DNA of 42,500 nt from Prorocentrum cordatum. Its lineage: Eukaryota > Sar > Dinophyceae > Prorocentrales > Prorocentraceae. The position numbers were made by a program, and so were the translations under genes. Under the pieces are notes generated by a model that had not been told where the DNA came from, made no database searches, and worked only from the letters and a program-made list of their open reading frames with translations. The DNA is taken from assembly GCA_963575745.1 (NCBI GenBank), contig CAUYUJ010014256.1, forward strand, positions 335,001 through 377,500. Direction: 5' to 3'. Below, one piece after another: positions 31,931-41,270 of the stretch (the first letter of the stretch is position 1; each line of letters begins with the position of its first letter).

Positions 31931-32802
31931 TAGCGACGCGTCAGGCCAGATTACGCCCGTATCCGAGAACCCGAGAAAGCAAGCATCATCTGTGCCATTA
32001 TTGTCTTTCTCACCGAGAGAAGAAAGCGCATATCTGTATTACCTCAATACGCGAGGGGCCGCTATGTCCCCCCACCCGCTTGCAGCACACTTGCCCTCCA
32101 GCTTGCACTTCCAGCCGGGTTCCAGCTTCGCCCCCATGAATCGCTTGAGCTTCAAGCGTCGCGTCACTGCCGCCGATCCGCACATCGTTGCGGCCGCTGC
32201 CTTGCCCTCTGGCTCCTCCCTCCATGAACCAGCCCGTTGCACCCCAGCGTGTCCAACACCCCGTCCGGCCCACGCAATCCTTCACCGTGGAGCACAACGC
32301 AGCATGGATTTTTCCCAGGCGCAGGGCACGGCGCCTTTTTATGGAAACGGCCGTGGCAACATTTTGGCCCAAGTTGGGAGGTATCTCACTTGAGCCAAAC
32401 TGGCCACGAGGGAAGAGGATTGGGGGTAGGAGTAGGAGCAACGATGTGCTGGCATCCTCTGGGTGGCCCTCGTCGCCACGGCTTGATTCTTGTCCGAGCG
32501 CGCTCCGGGAGAGGTTCTGGGGCCAAAGGTGAGGGTGAAGAGGGGGGGGGGAGATTGGAGACCTGTAAGGAAACACTGGACGGTAGGGGTGTGAGATTGG
32601 AGCCAGCAGGAAGGGGTACGAACGAGCGCGGGTGTGCTGGGCAGCTGGTTGATGGGAGGGTGCAAATGCGGTCAAGACTGAATTCCAGTGTGATGGTGGT
32701 AGTCGTGACGGTTATAGTCATGGTGGTGGTGGTGCGGTAGTGGTGGCGATGTTCCTCGCCTTTCTTCTTCTCGTCTAGTAGCCTTCCTCCTCTTTATCCC
32801 CC
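31931..32802. other. Low-copy stretch upstream of the DHHC gene
   Basis: Open frames occur on both strands (for example minus 32675-32010) but none resembles a known protein. GGTGGTGGT-type runs occur near 32690-32750. Any promoter of the downstream gene would lie here; no element is recognisable. Confidence 0.4.
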
Positions 32803-32824
32803 TCCGAAGCCATTATGGCTGAGT
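32803..32824 (+). other. Relic of the dinoflagellate spliced leader (DinoSL)
   Basis: The sequence contains CCGAAGCCATTATGGCTGAG, matching the 22-nt DinoSL (core CCGTAGCCATTTTGGCTC) at 17 of 22 positions. It is on the same strand as, and 208 bp upstream of, the intronless DHHC gene. Genomic leader relics are established marks of dinoflagellate genes re-inserted from trans-spliced mRNA. Confidence 0.6.
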
Positions 32825-33031
32825 AGCCCACACGCCACTGTGGATGGGCCTCCCCGCGCATGTCGGGACAGAGCCTCAACGAAGCACTGCTAGCTCTTAT
32901 CTTAGCGAACCCAGGTCCATATTTCTGACTAGCTCCAGAGCCCACGGTCAAGTCGCCACATCTTCAGTCGTGGTGGAGGCGGTTGATTGGTTTAGAATCG
33001 CGGCAAGGGCAGCAGCAAACGAGTGGAAGGT

Positions 33032-34126
33032 ATGTTCAGTACAGGACCCGCTGCTGGACAGGGCTTGCGAGATGCCCAGCAGCCTGAGAAGCCCCCGAAG
33101 CGGCCACGTTTTGGGGAGCCTCAGAAGTTCCTCCCTGTGGCTTTCGCGGCGAGCACGATCGCTGGTCTCTATTTGACCTACATGTCTCATCACATTGCGC
33201 CACTGTTGTTGACAGGGGACCCTGGCGCACAGTACGGCATGCAGGCCGAGGAAGATCTTCTCGCCAGACGCCGGGGGCGGTGGCAGTGCCTCTGGTTCCA
33301 CGTCCTCACGGCTCTCCTCGTGGCCTGCTACGTGCGGAGCGTCCTGGTCCACCCTGGCGAGATCCCCGACAACGACTCGCAGTGGGAGTACGGGCAGGAC
33401 GGCCGCTCGGGCTTCGACTTCTCGCAGGTCACCCAGGAGGTGAAGAAGACGGGCGAGCGGCGGCACTGCAAGTGGTGCGGCAAGTACAAGCCGGACAGGT
33501 GCCACCACTGCCGGGTCTGCAAGACGTGCATCCTCAAGATGGACCACCACTGCCCGTGGATCTACAACTGCGTCGGGATGAAGAACTACAAGCATTTTTT
33601 CTTGCTGCTCTTGTACACGGTGCTGGACACCCAGCTAATCCTGTGGACGATGGCCGAATCTGTCAAGAGGTGCATCGATGAGCCCAGCACGCCATTTGTA
33701 ACAATGTTCACGACTTTCTTCGGATGGACCCTGAACCTTTTCCTGACAGTTTTGCTCACAGCTTTCTTCGGCTTCCACATCTGGCTGATGCTGAAGGCCA
33801 TGACCACCATAGAGTTCTGCGAAAAGTCTGGCGCCAAGGACAGCAACCGCAGATACGCCTCCTCCGTGTACGACCTGGGGCTATCTGGCAACGTGCGCGC
33901 AGTGCTGGGCGACAACGTGCTCCTGTGGCTCCTTCCCTGCGGCGGGAAGCAGGGGGACGGGCTCCACTTTGTGTCCGACGAGAGCCGCCTGAGCAGGGAC
34001 ATTGCGACTGGCAAGGGCATCCGCCGCAAGGGCCACCAGACGGCACAGCGCGCACAGCGGCAGGACGAGGCCTGCCGGCGCGCAGAAGGGGGCCCAGGTT
34101 GGGCGCGAATTCATGGGGCGCCGTAA
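33032..34126 (+). CDS. DHHC-type protein S-palmitoyltransferase (intronless)
   Basis: The 364-residue integral membrane enzyme transfers palmitate from palmitoyl-CoA to protein cysteines, usually at Golgi, ER or plasma membrane. Predicted membrane helices are at about 33-60, 86-106, 189-207 and 223-255. The cysteine-rich domain (about 146-196) has HCKWC, CHHCRVC and the catalytic DHHC at 171-174, followed by PWIYNCVGMKNYKHF. The TTxE motif is TTIE (258-261), and a PaCCT-like motif lies at about 273-296 (SSVYDLGLSG, then NVLLWLLP). All hallmark elements are present and length is normal for the family, so it is likely functional. I chose the ATG at 33032; the preceding in-frame codons start with GTG. 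It has no introns and a DinoSL relic upstream, which suggests retroposition. The C-terminal ~45 residues are Arg/Gln-rich and variable. Confidence 0.95.
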   Translation: MFSTGPAAGQGLRDAQQPEKPPKRPRFGEPQKFLPVAFAASTIAGLYLTYMSHHIAPLLLTGDPGAQYGMQAEEDLLARRRGRWQCLWFHVLTALLVACYVRSVLVHPGEIPDNDSQWEYGQDGRSGFDFSQVTQEVKKTGERRHCKWCGKYKPDRCHHCRVCKTCILKMDHHCPWIYNCVGMKNYKHFFLLLLYTVLDTQLILWTMAESVKRCIDEPSTPFVTMFTTFFGWTLNLFLTVLLTAFFGFHIWLMLKAMTTIEFCEKSGAKDSNRRYASSVYDLGLSGNVRAVLGDNVLLWLLPCGGKQGDGLHFVSDESRLSRDIATGKGIRRKGHQTAQRAQRQDEACRRAEGGPGWARIHGAP

Positions 34127-34155
34127 ATGGGGGGAAAGAAGGTGCCCTTTTGGGG

Positions 34156-34181
34156 CCTTCAGGCCCCCTGGGGCCTGAAGG
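34156..34181 (+). other. 12-bp stem inverted repeat downstream of the DHHC stop
   Basis: CCTTCAGGCCCC and GGGGCCTGAAGG are perfect inverted arms separated by CT, 30 bp after the stop codon. It could form a stable hairpin in the 3' UTR. Function is unknown. Confidence 0.7.
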
Positions 34182-34714
34182 GGCTCCTTTGGGGGCCCCA
34201 CTGGGTTTCTTTTCTGCAGCCCTCGCTGTCCCCCAATTTGTCGCCCCCCATCAGTTCGCGCCCAGCCAGGGCAAGGGGGGGGGCTTCAAGCCCAAGCTCC
34301 CCAGAAGGCCCCGTCGCCGTCGTAGAACTCCGACGTTGGGACTTTTGAGGTCTATCCCCACAGGTCTGGACCCCTTCCCCACGACCGGTTTTTCATTTCG
34401 GGCCGATTTCTGACGGTGGCAAGGCCCAGCTAGGGCCTCAAGTCGTGGCTTCAGAAGTCGACACCAGCACCAAGCTCCCGTGGCTCGAGCAAGAAAGTTT
34501 CATCATGAAGGGATGCCGATTTTCTGCCCTACCATCCAGAGGCCGAACACTGCTAGAAACCGCCCGTTGCGATTTTCACGACGAAGCGAGGTTGAGTCTC
34601 CAGGAAACTGTTTTCACCCCCGGCGATAACGGGCGTGACCGTGGGGGGGTGGGGATGGGGCCAGTCACGTCACGATTCGCGCCGGCGCTTTCTGGGCCAT
34701 TCTCGAGACACCGA
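34182..34714. other. 3' flank of the DHHC gene, low-copy
   Basis: No further coding sequence is recognised. A second hairpin-like GGGGCC region occurs near 34191-34201. Confidence 0.4.
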
Positions 34715-34905
34715 CGCCACGGATCAACCTGACTGTAGCGTCTTGACGATCCTGAATCGTGCCAGAACACCATTCCTGGCACTTCAACACCGCGAATCAT
34801 CGTGACTATTGCGCCCTCACACTCTTGAGTCCTTCCGAAGCGCAATTTCTGGTACGCTGACACTGGGATTTCGTGAAACTCTGGTATTTTTCAAGACTTG
34901 TGCGC
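34715..34905 (-). repeat. Duplicated leader segment of the 82-bp satellite, copy 1
   Basis: The sequence from CGCCACGGATCAACCTGACT onward aligns with 39573-39765 with many substitutions. Read on the minus strand, both copies keep an open frame with shared residues: QKxxFGR, RGV, FWHDSxSSxR and SQVDxWR. Confidence 0.65.
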
Positions 34906-35470
34906 GGCGCTAAGGCGAGAGCCACGTTTTGAAAACAAGCCGCCCTCAATCCGTGACTCTCTCGCAGTGTTTTAAGGCGAACGGTCGTGGCGCTAAGGCG
35001 AGAGCACATTTTGAGAACCTTCCGCCCTCAATCCGTAAAGCTCTTGCACAGTTTAAGACAAATTTGCGCTGCGCTCAGGCGAGAGCCACATTTTGAAAAC
35101 CGCCCGTCTTCAATCAGTGAAGCTCTTGTAATCTTTGAAAGACGAATGTGCGCGGCGCTAAGGCGAGAGCCACATTTTGAAAACGAACTGGCCTCAATCC
35201 GTAAAGCTTTGGATTTTGCAAGACGACTGTGCGCGGCGCTAAGGCGAGAGCCATATTAAACAAGTACGGCCCTCAATCCGTGAAGCTTTCACATTTTCAG
35301 GACGAATGTTCGCGGTGCTAAGGCGAGGGCCACATTTTGAAAACTGCCCGCCCTCAATCCGTGAGGCTCCTTCACGTTTAAAAGACGAGTGTACGCGGCG
35401 CTCAGGAGAGAGGCACATTTTGGAAGCGATCCGCCCTCCATTTGTGAAAATGTTGTCGTTTTTAGCGTCA
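34906..35470 (+). repeat. 82-bp satellite, seven copies
   Basis: GGCGCTAAGGCGAGAGCCAC-type unit starts lie at 34906, 34989, about 35070, 35154, 35235, 35314 and 35398, a period of 79-85 bp. Each has ATTTTGAAAAC then CCGCCCTCAATCCGTGAAGC. In one plus frame the middle units read CAALRREPHFEN, but unit lengths are not all multiples of three. Confidence 0.9.
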
Positions 35471-35593
35471 GGGTCATTAATGGTGTGGAAGTCTCAGGCG
35501 AAACGCCCGGCCCGCCCTTTCGACCGGCTTCGGGGTGCGACAGGCAGGAGTAAATTATAAGGAAAAAGAATGGAGGATCAGGGGGAGGAGGAG

Positions 35594-35653
35594 CAGGAGG
35601 AGGAGGAGGAGGAGGAGGAGGAGGAGGAGGAGGAGGAGGAGGAGGAGGAGGAG
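35594..35653 (+). repeat. (GGA)n tract
   Basis: About 60 bp of GGA units follow the satellite block closely. Confidence 0.95.
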
Positions 35654-36340
35654 AAAAATGAACTCCAGGACCCCCCCCGCGGGCAGCCGTGCAGGAGGCG
35701 GCCAGCCCCCTGCCGAGAAGGCCCTCTCTGGAGGCCGCCGCCCTCTTTGTGCCCCGCTTGCGGCCACCGCGCTCTCGGCCATCCGTGCCAGAGCAGCCCT
35801 CCGAGGTCCCCTCCGCGGAGCGCCCACGCAGGCCCGCCGGGAGGCCCCTCCGAGGCCCCCTCGCTCGACGCCGACACCGACGCACACGCCGACGCCGACG
35901 CCGACGACGCCGACGCCGACACCGACGCACACGCCGACGCCGACGTCGACGCCGACGACGATGACGGTGGCGGCGACGACACCAACGCCGACGACGCCGA
36001 CGCCGACGCCGACGACGGCGACGACGAGGACTACGACGACGGCGACGGCGACGAGAGGGTTGCCGCCTCCCCCCGCCCCCCCCCCCTCCTGTGGTGCACC
36101 GTCGCTCGCCGAGAGCTTGTGGGACTGCTTCCTGATCTCCTCCCCTCGACCACCTCCTCCTCCTCCTCCTCCTCCTCCTCCTCCTCCTCCTCCTCCTCCA
36201 GCTCCCTCCTCCTCGCTCCTCCCTCCTCCTCGCTCCTCCCTCCTCCTCGCTCCTCCCTCGTCCTCGCTCCCGAGGAGGCTTCCCTTTCTGATCTCCTCCT
36301 TGAACTTCTCTGGGCAAGTGCTGTTCCAACCTACTCCCTA
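35654..36340. repeat. GC-rich stretch with (GACGCC)n and (CCT)n tracts
   Basis: Positions about 35868-36055 are GACGCCGACGCCGACxCC hexamer repeats. Positions 36152-36198 are (CCT)n, followed by a 17-bp CTCCTCCCTCCTCCTCG unit repeated about three times. A plus-strand Asp/Ala-rich frame (35570-36514) and minus-strand Ser/Ala or Arg-rich frames span it; none resembles a known protein. Confidence 0.8.
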
Positions 36341-36771
36341 GTCTTCACCGCCAGAAAGAAGTTCGAGAAGTTCGAGAACCAAGAGCGTACCGAAACTGAG
36401 GGGTTTTCACGCGTCGGGCCCTGGGAGGTGATACTCGTTCGACAGGGTGCCGGGCAGACACGGTTTCGATGCTTCTCTTGGTGCTCGAAATGGTTTCTAG
36501 GATGCAGTCCTTAAGCAGGACTGGGCATTAGGATTGGAACTGCATAACGCTGGGCCCATACTGTGGCGCACGAGTGGGCCCGGCGACTGGGACTCGGCTG
36601 CCCTGGCCCATCGGGCAGCGAGGTGCCCACCCGTTGCCCGGGGGAGCCGGCGCAGGAGCGATGGCAGCGGCACGCCGCCGTGGTGAGTGAGCTCATCAGC
36701 GCGTCGCGGGCTTCTCGTCGGACATCGTTGTGCTCGGCTACACGTGAGGGGTGCTTTTCGCCAGAGTTCGA
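36341..36771. other. Low-copy stretch
   Basis: A short plus-strand frame ends at CGCCGCCGTGGTGAGTGAG (36676-36694), which contains a consensus 5' splice site, but the peptide before it is not recognisable. Otherwise nothing is seen. Confidence 0.4.
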
Positions 36772-36942
36772 CCACGCGCAGAGGGTGGTACGGGGGAGGG
36801 GGGGAGGGGGGGAGGCTTCTTGGGAGGAGGCTGCTTCCTAGAAGGCGTGGGCCTTGTCTGTAGATGTAAGGTAAGGCTGGCGCCTTCGAAGAAGCAGCCT
36901 CCTTCTAAGAAGCCTTCCCCCCCCCTCCTCTGCGCGCCGCCA
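36772..36942. mobile_element. ~171-bp foldback element, copy 2
   Basis: Inverted arms are at 36808-36847 and 36881-36920 with about 33 bp between them. The outer ends CCACGCGCAGAGG and TGCGCGCCGCCAA match those of the copy at 12911-13082. The near-identical length and shared ends support one discrete element family. Confidence 0.75.
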
Positions 36943-36959
36943 AAGAGTGGATCCTGGTG

Positions 36960-37085
36960 CGGGTACACTGGGGTCTGCAGATGACTGAACGCAATGCGAT
37001 GGCAGCGTCTTGCGCGCTCGGGTTTGGCCTCCCCGCGGCATCCGCAAGTAGCGCACCAGAGGTCACTCTCGCCTAGGGTCCCTCT
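36960..37085 (+). repeat. Diverged monomer of the 11.9-kb 147-bp satellite
   Basis: TTGCGCGCTCGGGTTTGGCC, CCGCAAGTAGCGCACCAGAG and CTCGCCTAGG correspond in order to landmarks of the 11861-12600 satellite. It directly follows foldback copy 2. Confidence 0.6.
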
Positions 37086-37557
37086 TGCGTGTAGCCGTGG
37101 CCGAGGGGCCTCAGGGTCCACTTCGATCCGATCGATCTGCTTCGATGTCGACTCTGGCCTGCCCGATCCGATGTCGATTGCGATGCTCCGACCATCGATG
37201 AGGCGCGACGCTTGCGTGGCGCTGTTGAGCATCCTGGCGCAGCCGGTTCACCGGTTCGATGCTGACAGACCCTGCCCTCTTGGGCATCGTCGGGCCATCT
37301 CGGGGGCTGTCGTGGCCACGCTCACCCCCAGCGCCCCGGGAGGCCCCGCCTGGAGGCACTCCGACACCCCTTCGCGTAGCGACAAAGCACAGCGTCTGTT
37401 TTCATGGGTTTGTTTGTGTCGTGCTGGTGTCTCGTCTGTTCTCTTGGGGCTGCTTGTTTTGGGCATGTCGATGCTTTGCTCAATTGTTGGGCTGCTGTTT
37501 TGGCTTCCCCCTGGGGCTCTGGGTGCTCTCGCCGTGCCCCAGGACGGTCCACAAATG
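37086..37557. other. Low-copy stretch ending in TCTTGGGG-like sequence
   Basis: Positions 37110-37200 carry several CCGATCGAT/TCGATG motifs. Positions 37440-37550 have degenerate CTTGGGGCTG units. No gene is recognised. Confidence 0.4.
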
Positions 37558-37671
37558 TCAGGAGGGGAAAACACACAGATATAATTTTTCGTCGATTCCC
37601 CAGACAAAATATGGGAAAATTGGGGAATCCTGTGATTTGTGTCTATTTATTTGTGTGTCCCAGGGCCCCTT
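37558..37671 (+). repeat. Dispersed box, copy 2
   Basis: This is the copy of 7401-7562, shorter in the middle. Both ends are well conserved, especially ATTTGTGTCTATTTATTTG and TGTGTCCCAGGGCCCC. Confidence 0.8.
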
Positions 37672-38160
37672 CAAAATGACTCAGGATGAAAAGCCGGTCT
37701 CCTAGGTCCCCCCCAGGGGCGCGAGGATAATCGCGCTTCGTGCATCGCGGCTTGGGTTTCAGAGCTGTCATTCTCCAGGGCGACCTCGCGGGGGAGCGAA
37801 GATAACCGCGCGTCGCGCATCGCGGGGCGCGATGCGCAAAGATAGGTGACTCAGGGTCCCAAGTGGGGTGGGATGGTGGGGCTGAGATATCATGGCCCGG
37901 TGGGGATAGGGATAGGTTTTAGCATACTGATGCTTGGCCCCGCCCGTTGGCCGCGCACGAGAGGTCAATGGGGTCTCCCATGCCCCCGACGTCGTGTTTT
38001 TTCACAACGCGGGCTCCCAGAGGTCCCAACCCATTCCCCGGGGGATCGGCCCCTCGAAGCCCGAAGGGAACAGCCGATGTCCCCCATCTAGGGGGGCAAA
38101 TCGGCCAGTGTGGCCCAGGACACGCCGGTGGGGATAGGGATCGGTTCAACTTTTCTCAGA
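37672..38160 (+). repeat. Low-copy stretch with dispersed ~130-bp repeat, copy 2
   Basis: Positions 38030-38150 match 17836-17975 (CCCCTCGAAGCCCGAAGGGA; GCAAATCGGCCAGT). Positions 37985-38010 share GTCGTGTTTTTTCACAACG with 11436. Two short GCGAxGATAACCGCGC-type copies lie at about 37716 and 37797. Confidence 0.7.
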
Positions 38161-38879
38161 GCACGAGCTCTTTTTGTCAGCGGCCGCGTAGGCACGAAGC
38201 GTCGAGCAGCACCAGCCAGGACGCGGCATAGCCGACTGCGCGCCGAAGCCAGGCCGAGCCCCGGCACTCAGGCCGCCACCTGGCTGCACCGCGCGCAGCG
38301 ACTTGGCGTCGCTCGGACGTGTGCATTTTTGCCCCGGAGAGGACCATCGAGGAGCACCAAGGAACATCGTGCACGAGGAAGGGACGTCCGAGCGATGGCA
38401 AGGCGATCGGCGAGCCCGCGCATCCGAAGGCATCCGAAGGCCACTCTGTCCCTCTCTCCCTGAGGTTCGCCCTCTTGCGTACAACCAGCCCCGGGGCCTC
38501 GCGTGATGTTTCCGACAGCCTCCTCGGGCTCCTCGGGCCTGCCCCGCGGCTCCCAAGACTGGACCCCCGGGGCTCCTCGGGCCTGCCCCGCGGAACTGCC
38601 CCGAGGTCCGACGTCGCGAGCAAAAGAGTACAACACGGTGACCTGGCGTCGTTCGGACGTGTGCATTTCTCCTCGGCGAGGACCCTCGAGGAGCGTCTGA
38701 GAGCATCGAGGCACCCAGAAAATACGCACGGAGCCGCAGCATGCACGGGGAATGGACGTCCGAGCGACGGCAGGGTGATGAAGCATGACCAGAGGGCCGC
38801 AGCTTTCTGCGGCACCCGTCGAGCCGCACCGATCTGTGAGGGCCCCGGCGCCCAGAAGGGGGGGCCTTACACGATGCGA
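38161..38879 (+). repeat. ~340-bp direct duplication
   Basis: Blocks 38302-38413 and 38643-38779 share GGCGTCGCTCGGACGTGTGC, GAGGACC and GGACGTCCGAGCGA. Between them GGGGCTCCTCGGGCCTGCCC is itself duplicated (about 38527; 38570). Minus-strand frames through both copies share a GRPFxVH motif but look repeat-derived. Confidence 0.65.
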
Positions 38880-39320
38880 ACAATTAGGGCGGAATTTTCC
38901 ACCTCGACAAAGTCGAGCGGATGTTTCCGCAGAAGTCTGGCGGAAACAGCGACGGCAACGCTGGTCGGAAAACATCGACATCCGAGGAGGTCGAAACGCA
39001 GGGCGGAACCTTCCGCCTTCTGCGGACGGAGTCGCCCGAAGCACGGCGGCTCCAAGGAGTCGGAGCGCTCGGCCACCCCCCCCCCCCCCTTCCCCCGCGC
39101 GCCGCCGCCGAGGGTGGCGGCTCCCACTACTTCTACGGGGGCGGCTCGCCGTACGGCAGCCCCCAGGCGCCGCACTGAGCCGCCGCCAGGGGCGCGGCGG
39201 GGTGCGCGCTGCCCGTGCCCTCTCCGGGCGGTGCCCGGCTCGCGCCTCCGGGCGGCGACCTGCCCGTGGCCGCGGGCGTCGGGCGAGGCCAGGCGTTCCA
39301 GAAAGGGCTCCTCGGGGGGG
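38880..39320. other. GC-rich stretch with a CGGAA-rich segment and a weak exon candidate
   Basis: Positions 38885-39030 hold several GGCGGAA and TTTCCGCAG motifs in both orientations. At 39111-39178 a plus-strand frame reads GGGSHYFYGGGSPYGSPQAP and stops, after a long C/T run (39076-39096). This could be a gene end, but nothing else supports it. Confidence 0.35.
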
Positions 39321-39409
39321 AGGAGGAGGAGGAGGAGGAGGAGGAGGAGGAGGAGGAGGAGGAGGAGGAGGAGGAGGAGGAGGAGGAGGAGGAGGAGGAG
39401 GAGGAGGAG
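39321..39409 (+). repeat. (GGA)n tract
   Basis: About 89 bp of GGA units precede the second copy of the satellite leader. Confidence 0.95.
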
Positions 39410-39572
39410 TGTAAACCCAAGAGTCATCAATGACGTTGGAAATAACCCTGCCTCCAAGCTCCCTCTTCATAAGCCCCTACAGCGGTTCATTTCCATTGAG
39501 GGAACTGCTACGTTGGAAGACAACCGTTTGAAGACCTTGAAGCATGCCAAAACATTGTTGTCGGGACTTCCA

Positions 39573-39880
39573 CGCCACTCATCAACCTGACTGCTGCGTC
39601 CTGATGATCTGGAATCGTGCCAGAACGCCGCACTCGGGATGTCAACACCGCGAAGCAACAGAACTGTTGCACCCGCATAATCCAGAATCCTTCCAAAATG
39701 CCATTTCTGGTCGCTGATCACGGGAATCCGTGAAACTCTCGCAAATTAAAAAACGAATTCGCGCTGCGCATAGGCGAGAGCCACATTTGACAAGGAGCCG
39801 CCCTCAATCCGTGAAACACTTGCGTTTTTTCAAACGACTGTGCGCGGCGCTAGGGCGAGAGCCACATTTTAAGATTACCC
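39573..39880 (+). repeat. Second locus of the 82-bp satellite with its leader
   Basis: The leader segment 39573-39765 aligns with 34715-34905. Two satellite units begin at 39765 and 39846. No gene is visible in 39410-39572 or 39881-40045. Confidence 0.8.
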
Positions 39881-40045
39881 TGGCGACGTACCCAACCCTT
39901 GCGCAATGCGGGGCATAAGTACATCATGATTGCTACAACGGGGGCGATGACGTAACATGGACGCATGTGATTTTGCGAGCAGCAATCGGAAGGCTCGCAG
40001 GCCCCCGATCAATCTATAAGGGCGTCGTAGTGGTTACTAACGCGC

Positions 40046-41270
40046 CCCCCTCAGGGACGACGGGGTCTCGCTCAGGTCCTCGCGGTGCCTCACTCCGCTG
40101 GACCCAACAGCAGCCCTCGAAATTGGCGACAGTGTCGCAGGTCGCAGTCCCCCAGGGACGGCGAGGTCTCGCTCAGATCCCCGCGGTGCCTCAGTCCGCA
40201 GGACCCACCAGCAGCCTTCGAAAGTGTCGACAATGTCGCAGATCGCAGCCCTCCAAGGACGGCGAGGTCTCGTTCAGATCCGCGCGGTGCCTCAGTCCGC
40301 GGGACCCGCCAGCAGCCTTCGAAAGTGGCGACAGTGTCGCAGATCGCAGCCCCCAGGGACGGCGAGGTCTCGCTCAGATCCCTGCGGTGCTTCAGTCCGC
40401 GGGACCCACCAGCAGACCTCGAAAGTGGCGGCAGTGTCGCAGATCGCAGCCCCCCAGGGACGGCGAGGTCTCGCTCAGATCCCCACGGTGCCTCCCCCCA
40501 GGGACGGCGGGGTCTCGCTCGGATCCCCGCCGTGCCTCAGTCCGCATGACCCACCAGCAACCCTCGAAGGTGGTGACAGTGTAGCAGATAGCAGCCCCCC
40601 TGGGACTGCGAGGTCTCCCTCAGATCCCCGCGGTGCCTCAGTCCGCAGGACCCACCAGCAGCCCTCGAAAGTGGCGACAGTGTCGCAGATCGCAGCCCCC
40701 CAGGGACGGCGAGGTTTCGCTCAGGTCTCCGCGGTGCCTCAGTCCGCTGGACCCACCAGCAGCCTTCGAAAGTGGCGACAGTGTCGCAGATCGCAGCCCC
40801 CCAGGGACGGCGAGGTCTCGCTCAGATCCCCGCGGTGCATCAGTCCGCAGGACCCACCAGCAGCGCTCGAAAGTGGCGGCAGTGTCGCATAGCGCAGCCC
40901 CCCAGGGACGGCGAGGTCTCGCTCAGATCCCCGCGGTGCCTCAGTCCGCAGGACCCACCAGCAGCGCTCGAAAGTGGCGATAGAGTCGCAGACCGCAGCC
41001 CCCCAGGGACGGCGAGGTCTCGCTCAGATCCCCGCGGTGCCTCAGTCCGCGGGACCCACCAGCGGCCGTCGAAAGTGGCGACAGTGTCGCAGGTCGCAGT
41101 CCCCCAGGGACGGCGAGGTCTCGCTCAGATCCCCGCGGTGCCTCAGTCCGCAGGACCCACCAGCAGCCTTCGAAAGTGGCAGCAGTGTCGCAGATCGCAG
41201 CCTCCCAGGGACGGCGAGGTCTCGCTCAGATCCCCGCGATGCCTCAGTCCGCAGGACCCAGTAGGGTCCC
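40046..41270 (+). repeat. 101-bp satellite, about twelve copies
   Basis: CAGGGACGGCGAGGTCTCGC starts recur at 40052, 40153, 40254, 40354, 40455, 40600, 40701, 40802, 40903, 41004, 41105 and 41206, with a 44-bp truncated unit near 40499. Unit length rotates the reading frame, so the long open frames are artefacts of high GC content. Confidence 0.95.

Noticed and set aside
34906-35470. CRISPR-like regular spacing
   Set aside because: Units of ~82 bp diverge throughout and have no unique spacers; this is a eukaryotic satellite.
36563-36690. Possible internal exon before a GTGAGT donor
   Set aside because: The peptide is not recognisable and no acceptor or second exon is evident.
38268-39470. 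400-codon minus-strand frame
   Set aside because: It begins in (CCT)n-derived poly-Pro and runs through the 340-bp duplication; no domain.
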